Numbered from the stretch's first letter, positions 1-11,635 are shown. The stretch: 64,000 bases of DNA from Tetrapyrgos nigripes (GCA_013368315.1 JAACJM010000056.1:248001-312000), one strand, 5' to 3'. Notes: a model not told the origin generated them from the letters alone. Program-made: numbers and translations.

Positions 1-2208
1 GGGCCTGGATCTAATTTTGAGCTCGGTTTCATACCGAGACTGTTTCCGTTCACTGGGCTACCCGCTCCTACTCCTCCTGGGGCTCCAGTTGCAGGAGACC
101 TATAGTGCCGACTAATCGAGAATGCCGTGACTTTTGAATGTCGATGTACAATCACAGGTGGATGACGGGCATCAGAATTGATTTTTGATTTCCGCTTCGT
201 AGATGAAGGAGCGCTGGACTGTGTGGAATTAGCAGTCGCAACAGAAGTGGTAGTAGTAGCGGCAGCGGTAGTGGCATAGGTAGAAGGGATATTGTTACTG
301 GTAGCATTGACATTGGTAGTATGTGTAGGAGCCGTATGAGTGATTTGATCGGCCAACATGATATTGGCTGTTGTATCGGAACCGACAAAAATAAGTTCAT
401 CAGAACTTGCTGTCGCGGAATCGGAAGAACCAGCGACTTGAATGTGAGCATGAGTAGGGTTTCCACGCTCATCAGAAGGGTCGGTATTGTGATAATGTGG
501 GGGATTGGAATGAGGGTCAACAGAAACAGAAGCTTCTTCTGATGCAGACGTAAAATGATTCGCGGAGGAGGATGAGGAGAATGCGAAAGAGGATGTTGAT
601 AGGGTAGGCTGATGGATCGCCGTGGATTGGGTATGCGGTATTGGCTCGTCTTTCAGCCTTCTGATGACCAGTCTTTGTTGAATATGGCTTCTGTCTTTAG
701 TAGTTTCCCTTTCTTTGGTGGTGTTGGCGGAATTACGAGATTGTGTCTGCGTTGATTGTCCATGTGCATTGCTAGTTCGGGTTGAGGTACCTAGTTTGGT
801 AAATGTCAGAAGGTTGTTAGACAGACAGGGTGAAAGATGACGGTCAAATTAATCAAGCTTCTAAGGTTAGACATTGTGCATGCATGCAGTCATATTGCAT
901 GCACAAGCAGTATATATGAAGAGAGGACGACATGGATAAGCAGATACGACACTCACCCGATGAAATGTCTTCCCTCGCGACTGAAAAATTGCCTAGCAGG
1001 TAGTTGTGCCATACTTCTTTATCGCCTGGGTATAGTCCCTTCCAAACTTTTTTGCCATGACCAAAGTTCTGGCTCAGATTCTGATAGTGGCTTCTCTCCT
1101 TGTTCTTCTTAATAACCCACTCTCTTCTCAGAGATCCATATCCCTCTCCGATCCATGTCATCAAACCCTTAGTAAAAGGGTCATCCAAAGCGAAAGTACC
1201 CGTCGTCTGAGCTGACAGGATGGAAAGCGGTCGTTCACGCAAAGAGGCTGCACTCGATTCTCGCAGCTGCTGAGCTACAGGTGGTATGGGAAAGATGTGT
1301 TGCTTGGCTTCTGTAGGCGTGGGAGACAAAGGCGAAGGGGAAGGAGAAGGAGAAGGAGTTTGGTACGGGGAAGGCGTCTGCGAGTAGGATCGGGGCTGGG
1401 ATAGATCAGCAAACTGGGTATACTCCTGGACATTTTTCTTATCCGGAGTCGTAGATTTGGACACAAAATCGGGCAGAGAGGAGGATGAGAGATCTCTCAT
1501 GATGTACGGGAGGTTGAACCCAAGCATTGGGTCTGGTGATGGCGGAGAGGAATCATAAGACGGTTCGTCATCCAGGTCCAGCGAGTGTGTAGACGCAAAT
1601 TCGGGAGGGGTAGAGACGGTGGTAGTGGACGGATTGACTGGGCCAAGGAGACGACGCCAGTCATTGGAACTTGCGCGGCTGGATGCCGTGCTAGCCCTTC
1701 GACCATAATAGCTACTACTGCTCATACTCTTCCCACTTCTGACACTGGCAGACGAAGTACCCCATGTTCCTGTGACAGCAGGACCTTCGATATAGGACTG
1801 AGTGTCGAGCTGAACTGAGCCTACTTCTATGCGGTTGGCTGAATCGCCGTCGTCGAGGTCGTAGGTGTAGTCTGAGCGATTGTCGTCGTAATAGGAATCG
1901 CCGTCGTAGTCTCCGTATTGATCAGATTCTTGGAAACGATTGGACGACATTGAGGGCGGGTCATCCGCATGGTGTGAGAGTAAAAGAGTTTGTTGTTGTT
2001 GCGAAGGATGACTGCGTGTATCAGGGACTTTTTGCGTTGGACCCGGGTCGTGACCGTCGCCAACGCCGCCCGGGCTCCCAAACTTGAAGTCCTCGAGGTT
2101 GTGGACGAGGTAGTGCCCTGTCAGTGACGACGGCCCCGATGTCCTCCAGCCACGTGAATTTGACAGCGACATTTTCGAATGAGAAGCACCGCCAGACTCC
2201 GACATCAC
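1..2208 (-). CDS. Large Ser/Thr-rich conserved fungal protein, 3'-truncated by window edge (paralogue of the gene at 57.0-60.4 kb)
   Basis: Two exons are visible: 2208-957 and 790-1, joined by a phase-1 intron (791-956) with a GTGAGT donor and CTAG acceptor. The product is at least 680 residues and runs off the left edge. Most of it is low-complexity Ser/Pro/Asp sequence. Two blocks look conserved because they recur in the gene at 57035-60414: a block at the end of exon 1 with F..DDPF...L..W.GEGY...R.DW followed by WKG....K.EIW.N..LG.F.V.REDI, and a block near residue 620 with HPPVIVHRHSKVTAFSISR. Both genes carry the phase-1 intron just after the REDI block, so they are true paralogues. I recognise no named domain. 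The start used is the first of two adjacent ATGs. A role as a scaffold or regulator would be speculation. Confidence 0.8.
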
Positions 2209-3686
2209 TCTCAGAGCACATCAATCCAAGAGCTCTACTTTGGTCTAGGCGCTCTGGAAGGATGGAAGGGAGGCAGCTAGAAAGACCCAGATGTAATTAT
2301 TCTTCTGCAATCAACAGCCGCTTATTCTGAATTTATTCACTATCAAAACTGTCTATGTACTCGATTCAGGGCCGGGAGACAGTCTAAAAAAGGTACCAGA
2401 AAGGATGTATCAAACCTCTTCAATTGCAGTCTATGCCAAAGCTTAGGCTGGGTCAAAGGAGGAAGGTCTGCTGCCTCGCCCAGCGTCTTCTTGCGTCTTC
2501 TCCTCGCACGCCGAGCAGCTGTATCATTCCCTTGGCCCCACGATCTCCGTGCCCAGCACGGTCTGTATACATAATGATACAATCCGTAGGACCCTACTTT
2601 GGGTCGTCTATTCTGCGCAAGTGATTACCTGCAACGCAACTTTCTGAATATTGACTACCACCGTCAATGGAGGCACCCACACCCACAGTGAGTCATTCGC
2701 TTGTGACCACCTTTCGACTGAAAGCAGTCCCAACCAGCCATAATCGCAGCCCTGAAACCCCCATTGAGATCAAGTGAGTTCAGGCCGCGATTAAAGCCTA
2801 TCAAAGGTTTCCAAGCACGTTGCTGACAGCGAGACGTTTAAAAGTTTGTGGAGTGAATAAATTGTGATTTTAATCCAAGTATGTTGTTTTCTTACCATGG
2901 ATATAAAACCCTGCGGAGGTGCCGAGAAAACATGCACCAAAGTGGGAGAAAACAAGAGCAAAGAAAAGAAAGACGATAGCTGACAGGTAAGTACAAGATA
3001 ACGGAACGGGGGCAACGATAACCTACAAAAAGACCCTCTCTTTCCCCCAACTTCCAAATTCCCGGTTTGTTAACTTCAAGGTACCAATACGTCGCAAAAA
3101 GTGCGCGAAGTCGGCAATCTAAACCTCTGACGACATGCAGTTACCCTCGCGGGCCCAATAGGATGCATCTGTTAGCCGACCTTGCAGTCCCCGACGGAAA
3201 CAGCAAACGCAGACTTGCAAAACCGGACACAAAGAGCACCAGTCTTAAGAGGCGTCCTTTAGGGCAGTGGCCTGATTCTCGAGATCTGTTCCATTTTTGG
3301 TGGCCTGCAGCGAACTTGAAGCTTGTTGAAGAGCCAACAGCGGCCATCAAAGAAATTGGCTCCATGTTTGGTTCTCTGCATGGTAACTTGTAGTCATCTT
3401 CATCCATGAGTGAGAACTTTGTTGAGAAGTGAATGTTTCGTACGGCGATGCATACTGCTAGTAGAGCTATGGCAAGAGGACATGGTAGGTTTGAAATTTG
3501 AAAGCTGGATCAATGCATAGCCCTTGTCGCCAACATCACGTGTGTTCCCGACTGCCACGCCGCCGCCACTTCTGCTTCTTCAGGCGTTATTCACCACCAC
3601 CACCGCGAGGTGAGGAATTTTTGTGGTGAGATACACAGCTGTTCTTCACAGCTGTAGGCTACCTCTTGTCTTCTACCACCACCACC
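2209..3686. other. Intergenic region, no convincing gene
   Basis: No long reading frame is supported on either strand. A weak candidate small spliced gene starts at ATG 2667 (exon 2667-2687, GTGAGT donor, next exon from 2725 or 2728 to 2773, then another GTGAGT), but no recognisable product results and the later exons are ambiguous. The rest is probably the promoter of the minus-strand gene on the left and the 5' flank of the ORF at 3687. Confidence 0.5.
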
Positions 3687-4418
3687 ATGCATACGGCCAG
3701 TGTTGCAGGCCGTGGTTATACTAATGCGACTGCTGCTCTAGTCCAGCAGTCTTTTTCCTCTCAAACGTCCCGGACTTTGCATCATTGTCCTTACTACCCG
3801 GACCCTCGAGACCGAGCAGCTTGCACTAGGTTCAGGTTGCGCCGCAAGGCAGCCAAACAACGTCGACGGCCGTCACGGAGTAGTTCTTGCCACGGTCTGC
3901 ATTCTCGGGAGGACTACAACGACTTCTATTGCCATCTTTGGGACCTGTGGTCTGCATTTGCTGGTCTTCAAAAGGTTGTTTTCGAGCAGGCAAACATGCT
4001 CACCAAAGTTCTCCAGACCAGCTCGAAAACTAGTGACCAGCTCCTCAACGCTATGACCATGGTAGTACGGAATTCGGCTTCCGTTCCTCATCCAGTTCCC
4101 CCTCCATCTTTCTTTGCAGATACTACTACTCGTTCTGCTGACAATCATGCCCCGCCGTCGTCTTCGCAGCCTCGACCATCATGCCCTATGTCTCAGTCAA
4201 TGTCTCAGTCCTTTCCGCACGCTTCCGAGGTGACATCACCAGTCGCGTCATCAGCTGTGCCGTTTGGTAAGGGTGTTGCTTCCGGGTCACCGACCAAGGA
4301 TTCCAAGTCAGGTATCAGTTCAACGTTGCCCGGGCTCAAAGGCATGTTTTCTAAAAAGTTACCTTCCTCGCCTGATTTGGAGGTTCACTCTAAGAGGAGC
4401 AGGACATCGGACGATTAG
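3687..4418 (+). CDS. Orphan 243-aa basic N-terminus/Ser-Pro-rich C-terminus protein
   Basis: A single uninterrupted ORF. I start it at ATG 3687, which sits in a strong fungal context (CCACCACCACCATG). No family is recognised. Residues about 45-70 are very basic (RFRLRRKAAKQRRR). A possible short helix follows at about 80-125 (YCHLWDLWSAFAGLQK, then EQANMLTKVLQ). The C-terminal half is Ser/Pro-rich and ends in a basic-acidic tail with KKLPSSPDLE and KRSRTSDD. It is intronless in an intron-rich neighbourhood, and gene-poor DNA flanks it on both sides. It could be a lineage-specific nuclear protein, a relic of a mobile element, or a spurious long ORF. I infer no function. Confidence 0.45.
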   Translation: MHTASVAGRGYTNATAALVQQSFSSQTSRTLHHCPYYPDPRDRAACTRFRLRRKAAKQRRRPSRSSSCHGLHSREDYNDFYCHLWDLWSAFAGLQKVVFEQANMLTKVLQTSSKTSDQLLNAMTMVVRNSASVPHPVPPPSFFADTTTRSADNHAPPSSSQPRPSCPMSQSMSQSFPHASEVTSPVASSAVPFGKGVASGSPTKDSKSGISSTLPGLKGMFSKKLPSSPDLEVHSKRSRTSDD

Positions 4419-6222
4419 TTACCTTGTTGCGTTGGTATTACCATTGTTCCGCTTCCGAGTACTGCACCACGGACCACTACTTTTATGTTTTTCTTTACAT
4501 GAGCTATCGAGGTAGATATTTGTTAGTATTTACCTGAGCACTTTTGTGCGTAGATAGTTCAATTGATTATTTTTCATTTTTCGTTATTCAGGCGTCATAT
4601 CAACGCTTGCAAAAAATTTCTTGCTGCAGACATAGCACCTCGAAGCCGGCTAGTATATTCACCGTTGTAAGTCTGATCAGACTAACTCAGTTGGAGCTCA
4701 TCTGGCAAGTCTTTGACTCTTTGTTTCCGAACGCCACTCTCAAACAACTCTCAGAGGCTTTTCAAGTACCTATTCGCGGCCTTGTATCGCATTCTTTAAA
4801 TTGCAAGTATCTAGACAGTCATTAGGTTGTCGCCGACGCCCAAATTCAGAGTCCAGACCCAGGCCTTTGGAGGTACATAGGATATGAACCTGTATGAACC
4901 TGTGCAGCGGTAAGAGTAATTTTGGTCAACTGGCCAGGAAGCAATTGCTTTGATCAAGTCCCAGGTGCTGGTAACTTTTGCCTTTTAGCCTCATACTATC
5001 TCTCAACACCGGTTCACTTCGGACGCTGTCTTAAAGTTGTCCGCTAATTATGGCGTCTTTAACGACGAGTATCGATACTGATTGAAGGGTGTTATTTTCA
5101 GCTCGGACGATTAGTTGCGAGTTGGTAGTATCAAGAACAAGGAAGTCATTCAGATGTTATGTTTAGACCAGGTCCCTCACTAATACTCCCGGCCTGCGGA
5201 GAAGAAAGATCTGCAATTTCATAGCGGACCTTGCACAGCGGCACTGTAATGAAGGTACTCGAGTTATAGATTAATCACCGGTACCTTTAAGATTTTGCTG
5301 CATATTTTGATCCTCTGCATCCGATGGTTTATCTGTCCGAGTTTCCCATAGCGAAACACCAGCTCGTCCGAAAAAAAAAGTCAGTTACAGGCGAATTGAG
5401 GCGAACCAACTCGATCGATTGCTGGTTTGGTCAAGTTCTTGCATCGAGTTGACAGCAGAGGGAGTGTGCCCTTACCCCGAGCTACAGCTCCAGAGTCCAC
5501 ATGCTTTTGCCAGTTGGGTAAAACCCGGGACAGCTCTTGTAGAAACATACTGAAGCAGGCATCTCGCTGGTATGCAACTCTCCATCATGCACATGTACAA
5601 TGGCATGCACGTCCCGCACATCCTGAATAACATATGGAGCATCAAATTGGACAGTTCTGATATCTCAATTCGATAGGCATATGCTCACCGTCTGGCCTCG
5701 ACTCTAATGAATGTCTTCTGCGAGTCTCCAAGCCACTCCCAGACTCAACATCGCCGTTCAGCGACATATTCAGTGGTGCCATATGTACAAAGTAGATCAC
5801 TGAGCGGCTTCGATTATCCTATGCAGCGACCCTGCGCCCTCTGCGGGAGCTGAGAAGAGTGCCTTGTATGTACCTCCTGGTATACTCACAAAAACGTTGA
5901 TTAAGCGGAATAGCTTTGGATATTGGCTGTGTTACACCAATTCTCCTACTCTGTCAAAGCCACATTGACGAGGGTTGGTTACAAATAGAAAGCACCATGC
6001 CAACTGAACAAAAGCCAATATCCGCACTGCGGAGAGGTTCGCACCGGTGACTTGACCCCAGGTTAGGTAAAGTACGAAGTGATGATGCAGGTGGCGACCG
6101 GGGACCTTCAACTTGTGCGATAATTGTGTGGAGGTTGAGTTTACAGATTATGCATTCATTAACAAGACAATGTGATGGATGATAGATGAAACCTTTTCAA
6201 GCCTACGTGACCTTCACTAGCA
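4419..6222. other. 1.8-kb gene-poor stretch
   Basis: Only short frames interrupted by stops occur here, none with family resemblance or a convincing splice chain. No tRNA, terminal repeats or array was seen. Confidence 0.5.
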
Positions 6223-8163
6223 CTATCTTCTTGATTTTTTGGAAGCAGGGCCATCGGAACTCGTCTTCCTTTTATTTTTGTTGCCTCCCTTTTCCTTATC
6301 TTTAGTGTCACTGGGCTGTTCTGCGAGTGTAGATCGTATTGCTTCCGCGTTCTGCAAGGCACCACGCAGGATATTCTTCTCTCCCAGTCTCACAAAGATA
6401 GCGTTGCGTTTTTTGAGTGAAAGGTCACCAGTCAACAGAGTTTCGTCGTCCTAATAGGTAAAGGTGAGCAAATAACATTGAAAAGGCTACAGCTCAACGA
6501 GTCTCACCTCAATACTGGTGGGATATTCTTGCATTCGCATTTGCAGCGCACGAATAACGATGTCTAGCAGTGGAGCATCCACCTTGTTCTTCGGAAGTTT
6601 TCCCTTGTCCTGGACCTTCTTCAACTCTTCCGGAGAAAGTAGGAACAGACGGATAAGGGTTAATAACTGCGATGGCAGCTCCATATCAGCTTCGAAGACG
6701 AGGACGCTGGGATAGTAGGATATTTTTATCTGTCAAGTGTACAGTGATGGACCTGAAAAACTCACTCGTCACCACCTTCCTCCAAGTACCAATCAATTAT
6801 CTCCTGTACTTTACTTTTTGGGATTGTTGGAGGAAGCGCTGAGACGACGAGATCAGCGCGCAATTCGACAACATCACCCGGATTGCCTTTGCCTCCCCCT
6901 GGAAGCTCCAACACATCAACATGACCATATCGCCGCAGAAGTTTGGCGTTTGGCAAGTCTCCGTAAGTGTTCCACTGTGTGGCTACAGGGTGAGCGGGAA
7001 GACAGAAAAAAGGAATGTACAGCTCTGCTTACAATTTGCTCGCCTGCTTTGACAGGTTTTGTCGTCAACATTTTGAGTTCGGTCGGCTCGTAGAATAATT
7101 TTGCCTGTGACAACACATTGGACTGCAGTACGGAGGAAGAAAGGCACATGTGGCTTACATTTTCTGTCCCATACCTAGCATTCAAAAGATCAGCTACCGG
7201 GACCATCGATACGTCAACTTCGTCTTCTTCCTCGTCATCGCTGTTCTCGTTTTCAGGATCTTCGTGATTGGGATTGTCGGCCGAGGAAGAAGTCGGTAGA
7301 TCCACATCCATGGCACTGCCCATGCTCGTGTCAGCTACTTCACTGTCTTCGGTCTCATTTCCTTCCTCGCCTTCCCACCGTTCGACGTCAAAGCTTCGAG
7401 ATAAAATCCGACTGCCCATGACATGATACTGCTCCAATGTATAATGAACAGCGATTGAGTCGGCAGGGAAAAGATCTGGTCTGCTCTAAGAACAATAAGG
7501 TTCAGGGTTCAGAGAATAGAGTATGATACACACTTCGACGACAGGAAGCAGTGTTTCGTTATAAGTTTTTTCAGCCTCTTCCTTCCCTAGTTTGTCTGTG
7601 CTCCTGTCAGATACTAGACCGAAGACGTCGGATTTTCTCGACAGACCTACCACATAGGTACCTTTAAGTTCTTCCAGGTCAATTCCGTCCCAGAACATTG
7701 GAGTCTCGAAGGTGGTTGGCAGGGTTTCTGTGCATTGGCATTACTTCCGTGTCTCAAGATCTCGAGAAGTTGGGGATATACCGAGATACTCCTGCCATTT
7801 TGATGACAGTCCTTGAGCAGTCTCCCACATCATACACAAAATCAGTCCGGCCCAACCCTTATCCATTCGTTTTTCTTTCCACACTCGTGGTCCCAAGAGC
7901 TTTGGTAAAGAAGAATTACGCGTAGAAAGTGTCAAGGAACGCGGTATCGTGAACAATACATGACCTTCCTAAAGAGAATATTCAAGCAAAGGAAAATACA
8001 GATGCTAGATGCGGCTTACTGGCATATCCTTGAGAGCGACCGCACCTCGGTCACCTTCGGCTTGCGAAAAATAGCAGAATCCCATAGCACTAGTATCGAT
8101 ACGGCCGCCACCTCGTTGAAACCAGCTAAGGAAGCTCTGCAAGTCGGTTTCCCGTTCAGTCAT
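6223..8163 (-). CDS. SET-domain lysine methyltransferase, RKM4/SETD6 class
   Basis: Nine exons (8163-8020, 7968-7782, 7727-7647, 7595-7534, 7485-7159, 7104-7033, 6974-6766, 6706-6508, 6450-6223) give 502 residues. The split SET domain of the Rubisco-LSMT/SETD6/Rkm4 class is clear: an N-terminal RGAVALKDMP / GHVLFTIPRS segment, MVPVADLLNARYG, then WNTYGDLPNAKLLRRYGHVD, which is the SAM and lysine-pocket motif of this class. A C-terminal helical substrate-binding region follows, with a Lys/Arg-rich tail resembling a nuclear localisation signal. A highly acidic insert (Asp/Glu/Ser-rich, about 50 residues) lies just before MVPVADLL. Yeast Rkm4 methylates ribosomal protein Rpl42 and human SETD6 methylates RelA; the substrate here is not determinable. 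It is divergent from the CRAL-TRIO gene, with starts 247 bp apart. Confidence 0.88.
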
Positions 8164-8409
8164 CGTCCCGAAAATTTAGAGAAGACGATGATGTCTTGCT
8201 GAAACAGGAACGTTGATGAGCGGGACTACAATACAATATCACGTGTAATTGGCACCCTATTCCGCTGTGTACGGTAACCGCCCTTCTTGACCTCAACCAT
8301 TGTCATCCCAGCCGTCAGTTACACTTGCCACCTCACGTTTTTAGTTTCAGATCCTCTCTTTGAACCCTAGAAGAAGACTCTCCTTTCAATGTTTTGAACA
8401 TTCTCTGAC

Positions 8410-9953
8410 ATGGATATACGACCCTTATTGCAAATTAACTGTGACAAGCTATTGGCCCAGTACCGATCAAATCTAAAGACCGTTCTCGAGTTGCAGACTA
8501 CGCTGATAGACGACGTGCTGCCGTCCGTTGTGGATGAGCTCAACTTGGGAAAACAGCAGATGGAGTGGGCAAGAGAATGGCTGGAAGACACGCGTATGTG
8601 GGATAAACCTACTAGACTCTTATGCTGACGGTGACTGGCATTGCAATAGAGGCCATCTTTCAAATGCTCAGAGTTTGTGAATTTGTCCTTTACCACCTTA
8701 CCCCCTTCTTACGTGAATGCACAGAGAGAGAAATTCACTAGAGCCTTCGCTATGGAATCTATCAGGAAGAACATTGCCTGGCGCTCAAACTGCCTCTGGC
8801 CTCCGAAGCCTGTCGTGCCCACAGGAAAGCAACAACTTCACTGTCTTCCAGATGTCCGTGACCCACTCGGTCGGCCAATTCTCGTCATCGAGGCCACGGC
8901 CTTCAAAGAGTCCTCGGAAATCCACCAACAGCAGAATTTTCTGATTCAGATAATGGAGCAATTTAGACTGTATTTGAAGATGCTGAACAAGTCTTCTGAA
9001 GCGTACTCTCCTTCGCTTCAATACATCGTGTTGCTTGATTTGAAGGAAGTGACTATGAAGACCATTGTACGTTTTTTCTGGCCTTCTTCCGATAGTCAAT
9101 GCATTCTGATCTGTCTTCAGAGTTACGACCTGCTTTCCTGGTTCTCCAATGAACTTTCTCCCCGTTTTCCTGGCATGCTCGCAGCAGGTGACCTCTCATA
9201 CTTACCTGTCATCATTTAGAACCATTAGTCTAATGTGATTTTATTCTCGATAGTGTTCATCGTTAACTTTTCATGGACTCATTCTCAAATGTGGAATTTT
9301 GCTCGGTTAGTTTCCATTCAAGTTCCCTGTCATAATCATCTAACTCCTCTCGATGCAGTCGTCTTATTCCTGCACGCGCCAGATCAAGGGTGTTCTTCCC
9401 TTCTCAAGAAGATCTAGTAAAATATTTCACCCCGTCATCATTGCCAAAAGGTATGTCAATCGAGCTACTACTGTCAACTTATAGCACCAAACTAACACTG
9501 GCCCGTTTCCTGACAGATTACGGCGGATTGCTGCCGCCCCTTAGTCTTTTGGATAACCCACTACCTCTTGCTCATCCCGATGACATTCAGTGTGAACCAA
9601 CGTCACCAGATACAGTCTGCGAGGATGAGCAGAAGGAGATGCCTGCACCGTCCACACCTTCCAGTCCACGCTATCTTCTTTCTCCAACCAACCTACTGAA
9701 TCCTTTCTTTGGCTACCCTGTCACTACATCTCAGCACTCTAAATCTCCATCATTACAGCATGGCCGTCGCCGCAAGCGAGATCTCTTCTACACTTTGTTA
9801 AAGCTTTTTTGGCGCCGGTGGAATCGTCCAATTACCGCCTTTTTTTGGCTAGTTGCGTACATGATTGCGATAAGAATCTGGTGCCGGAGATGGATTCTGT
9901 ATTCACCGGCGGCTTGGAAATTGCTCAATGCCATGTGGATGACGCTCTTTTAA
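8410..9953 (+). CDS. CRAL-TRIO (Sec14-like) domain protein with C-terminal membrane anchor
   Basis: Exons 8410-8593, 8650-8672, 8725-9066, 9121-9187, 9254-9305, 9359-9450 and 9517-9953 give 398 residues. The N-terminal helical part leads into a CRAL-TRIO lipid-binding core. Visible core motifs are YIVLLDLKE, the VFIVNFSWTHSQMWNFA strand-helix, ARSRVFFPS, and LVKYFTPSSLPKDYGG, the usual end of the fold. After a Pro/Ser-rich linker comes a basic stretch (RRRKRD) and a hydrophobic Trp-rich segment near residues 365-385 (ITAFFWLVAYMIAIRIW), read here as a C-terminal membrane anchor. Sec14-like proteins move or sense phosphoinositides and other lipids; the ligand is unknown. It converges on PPG1, with 260 bp between the stops. 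Confidence 0.88.
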
Positions 9954-10213
9954 CGCCGTTGGACTGTATGAGATCAACAAACATTCATGTGGTGTGGTTA
10001 CTGGTGGTGGATTGCAGATTTCTGCGTGTACAGAAAAACATGTCACTTTGGGCGGGCGGGCTCAAGAGACTGGTGAAGGGTTTGGACGGAATCATGTATT
10101 ATACCTAATGCATATGGACTATTCCAGTAATAAGAAATACAATCCTGATAATCAAAGCCAATCCCGCGAAGTAGCATACAAGCGCTGCCAGCTGTTATTA
10201 CACACACACAGGT

Positions 10214-11544
10214 CTATAAGAAATACTCAGGTAACTGAAAGGAGAAAGTATGTCAGTGGAGGCGGAATTGTCAGGTAAAGCAAAGTAATACCTTTCCTCC
10301 CGCATTCTGAGCAGCTTGCTGTGCGGGACCATCCCGCTCATTTTCAGGTGCAGCCTCGAATACGTTGAAATACATTGATTCTCCTGGGCCTACCTCTAAA
10401 ATACTGGCAGAATTCCCACAACGATAGCAGTAATTGGGTGCTGACCACACCGTCGATAAATGTTTATCAAACAGTGACGCGTATCCTTCCATACATAACT
10501 GATGTGCACGAAGTATATGAGACATTTTGTTGATTTCGAGGAATTTGTGTACGACGCCAGATCCAAAAGTGTAGCCTGCACCCCTGCAGGGTGTAAACAT
10601 AAAAACCGTCAACCAAAAACGTCGAATTACGGGATAGATGATAGATGAGTTACGAACCGGGGTGAGATGGCAAAATCTTCCTTTTCGGGATCAGGGTCTG
10701 ACCAAACGAGGTCTGCCATCGGGCCATCATGTGGTATTTCTGGACGAAAGGTAATGAAGTGGTACTGAAAGGATAAAGTGAAAAGAAGTCACCTCGAAAC
10801 CGGTCCACGACCTTGATTTGGTCAATAGAATGTATAGAGGGCGACAAACCTGAATAACAATGAGAATGAGAGCAGCAGGGAGGAATGAAAGACGTACCAC
10901 CGTGTACACAGAATATACGATCGTCTATTACCACTGACATTGTTAAAAAGTCAAACATGTCAGTGAAATATGTCCAGACATGGGAAGAACCGTATTTCCG
11001 CATGCATTCGGTGTAGAAACCGTACGTCTGGAAGCAGAGCGTGAGGAATAGGTGAAGGATGGAAAATTTTCAACGACAGACTTGCGTAACAGCTCTCGAT
11101 TCGTGGTTTCCTCTAATTAATTGTACTCGGTCCGGATATCGCAGTTTCAAACATGTCAGGAGGGATATTGTTTCGACACTAAAGAGCCCTCTGTCGACGT
11201 AGTCACCTACTGGAAGTGAGTGCACAATGCAAAGTAAAAAGCGGGGTAAAACATACCGAGGAAGAGATAGTTTGTATGGGGTGCATAACCACCTATTCGA
11301 AAAATCTCTATCAAGTCGTAAAACTGACTTAAACAACCATTAACTGCGAGTGCGACAGAGGCTGAAGAATGACTCACCCATGGATGTCACCAACAACGGT
11401 CACTGGAGCACTGATATGGACTACATTTGATTCGCGCATAAGGACTTCCTTTGTCTTCTCGCATATTTCACGTAACAAAGCTTCATGGAGCAGCTGTTTT
11501 CGCAGCAACTGGGAAATGCAGGCGTCGAGGTCAAAGGGAGCCAT
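10214..11544 (-). CDS. PPG1: PP2A-like Ser/Thr protein phosphatase catalytic subunit PPG1
   Basis: Eight exons (11544-11378, 11327-11257, 11206-11082, 11027-10898, 10849-10793, 10739-10658, 10583-10292, 10234-10214) give 314 residues, the normal PP2A-family length. All PPP metal and catalytic motifs are present: GDIHG, GDYVDRG, GNHE, VHGG and [11 protein letters not shown], plus the PP2A-type C-terminal YFL. Assignment to PPG1 rather than SIT4/PP6 or PP4 rests on [44 protein letters not shown] and [10 protein letters not shown]. In yeast Ppg1 works with the Far/STRIPAK-like complex in glycogen control, Atg32 dephosphorylation and TORC2 signalling. A tiny 21-nt last exon encodes LPEYFL and the stop. 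The start has no rival ATG upstream in frame. Confidence 0.93.
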
Positions 11545-11560
11545 AGCAAGATGTTTTTAA

Positions 11561-11574
11561 CCCTAACCTTAGGG
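11561..11574. promoter_or_regulatory. Telomere-repeat-like palindrome CCCTAACCTTAGGG
   Basis: The 14-bp sequence CCCTAACCTTAGGG joins one CCCTAA and one TTAGGG unit head to head, 17 bp upstream of the PPG1 ATG on the minus strand. Single telomere-like boxes bind TTAGGG-binding factors such as Tbf1 in some fungal promoters. Function here is inferred only. Confidence 0.4.
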
Positions 11575-11597
11575 TGACTACCCTATCGAGCAAGCGG

Positions 11598-11635
11598 GTC
11601 AACGTCTCTTAGGGAGGCGTTCAAGAGGCGTTGAC
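11598..11635. repeat. Inverted repeat, 12 of 13 bp paired
   Basis: GTCAACGTCTCTT at 11598-11610 is matched by AAGAGGCGTTGAC at 11623-11635, with one mismatch and a 12-nt spacer. It lies about 55-90 bp upstream of the PPG1 start. It could be a dyad transcription-factor site or a hairpin in the 5' UTR. Confidence 0.5.

Noticed and set aside
2667..2979. Small multi-exon gene with tiny exons and GTGAGT donors
   Set aside because: Alternative splice choices give different short peptides, none recognisable; kept only as a remark in the intergenic entry.
7571..7646. Reading straight through the third intron of the SET gene
   Set aside because: The frame stays open, but removing the 51-nt intron 7596-7646 gives the family-like join VVDKLGKEEAE, so splicing is preferred.
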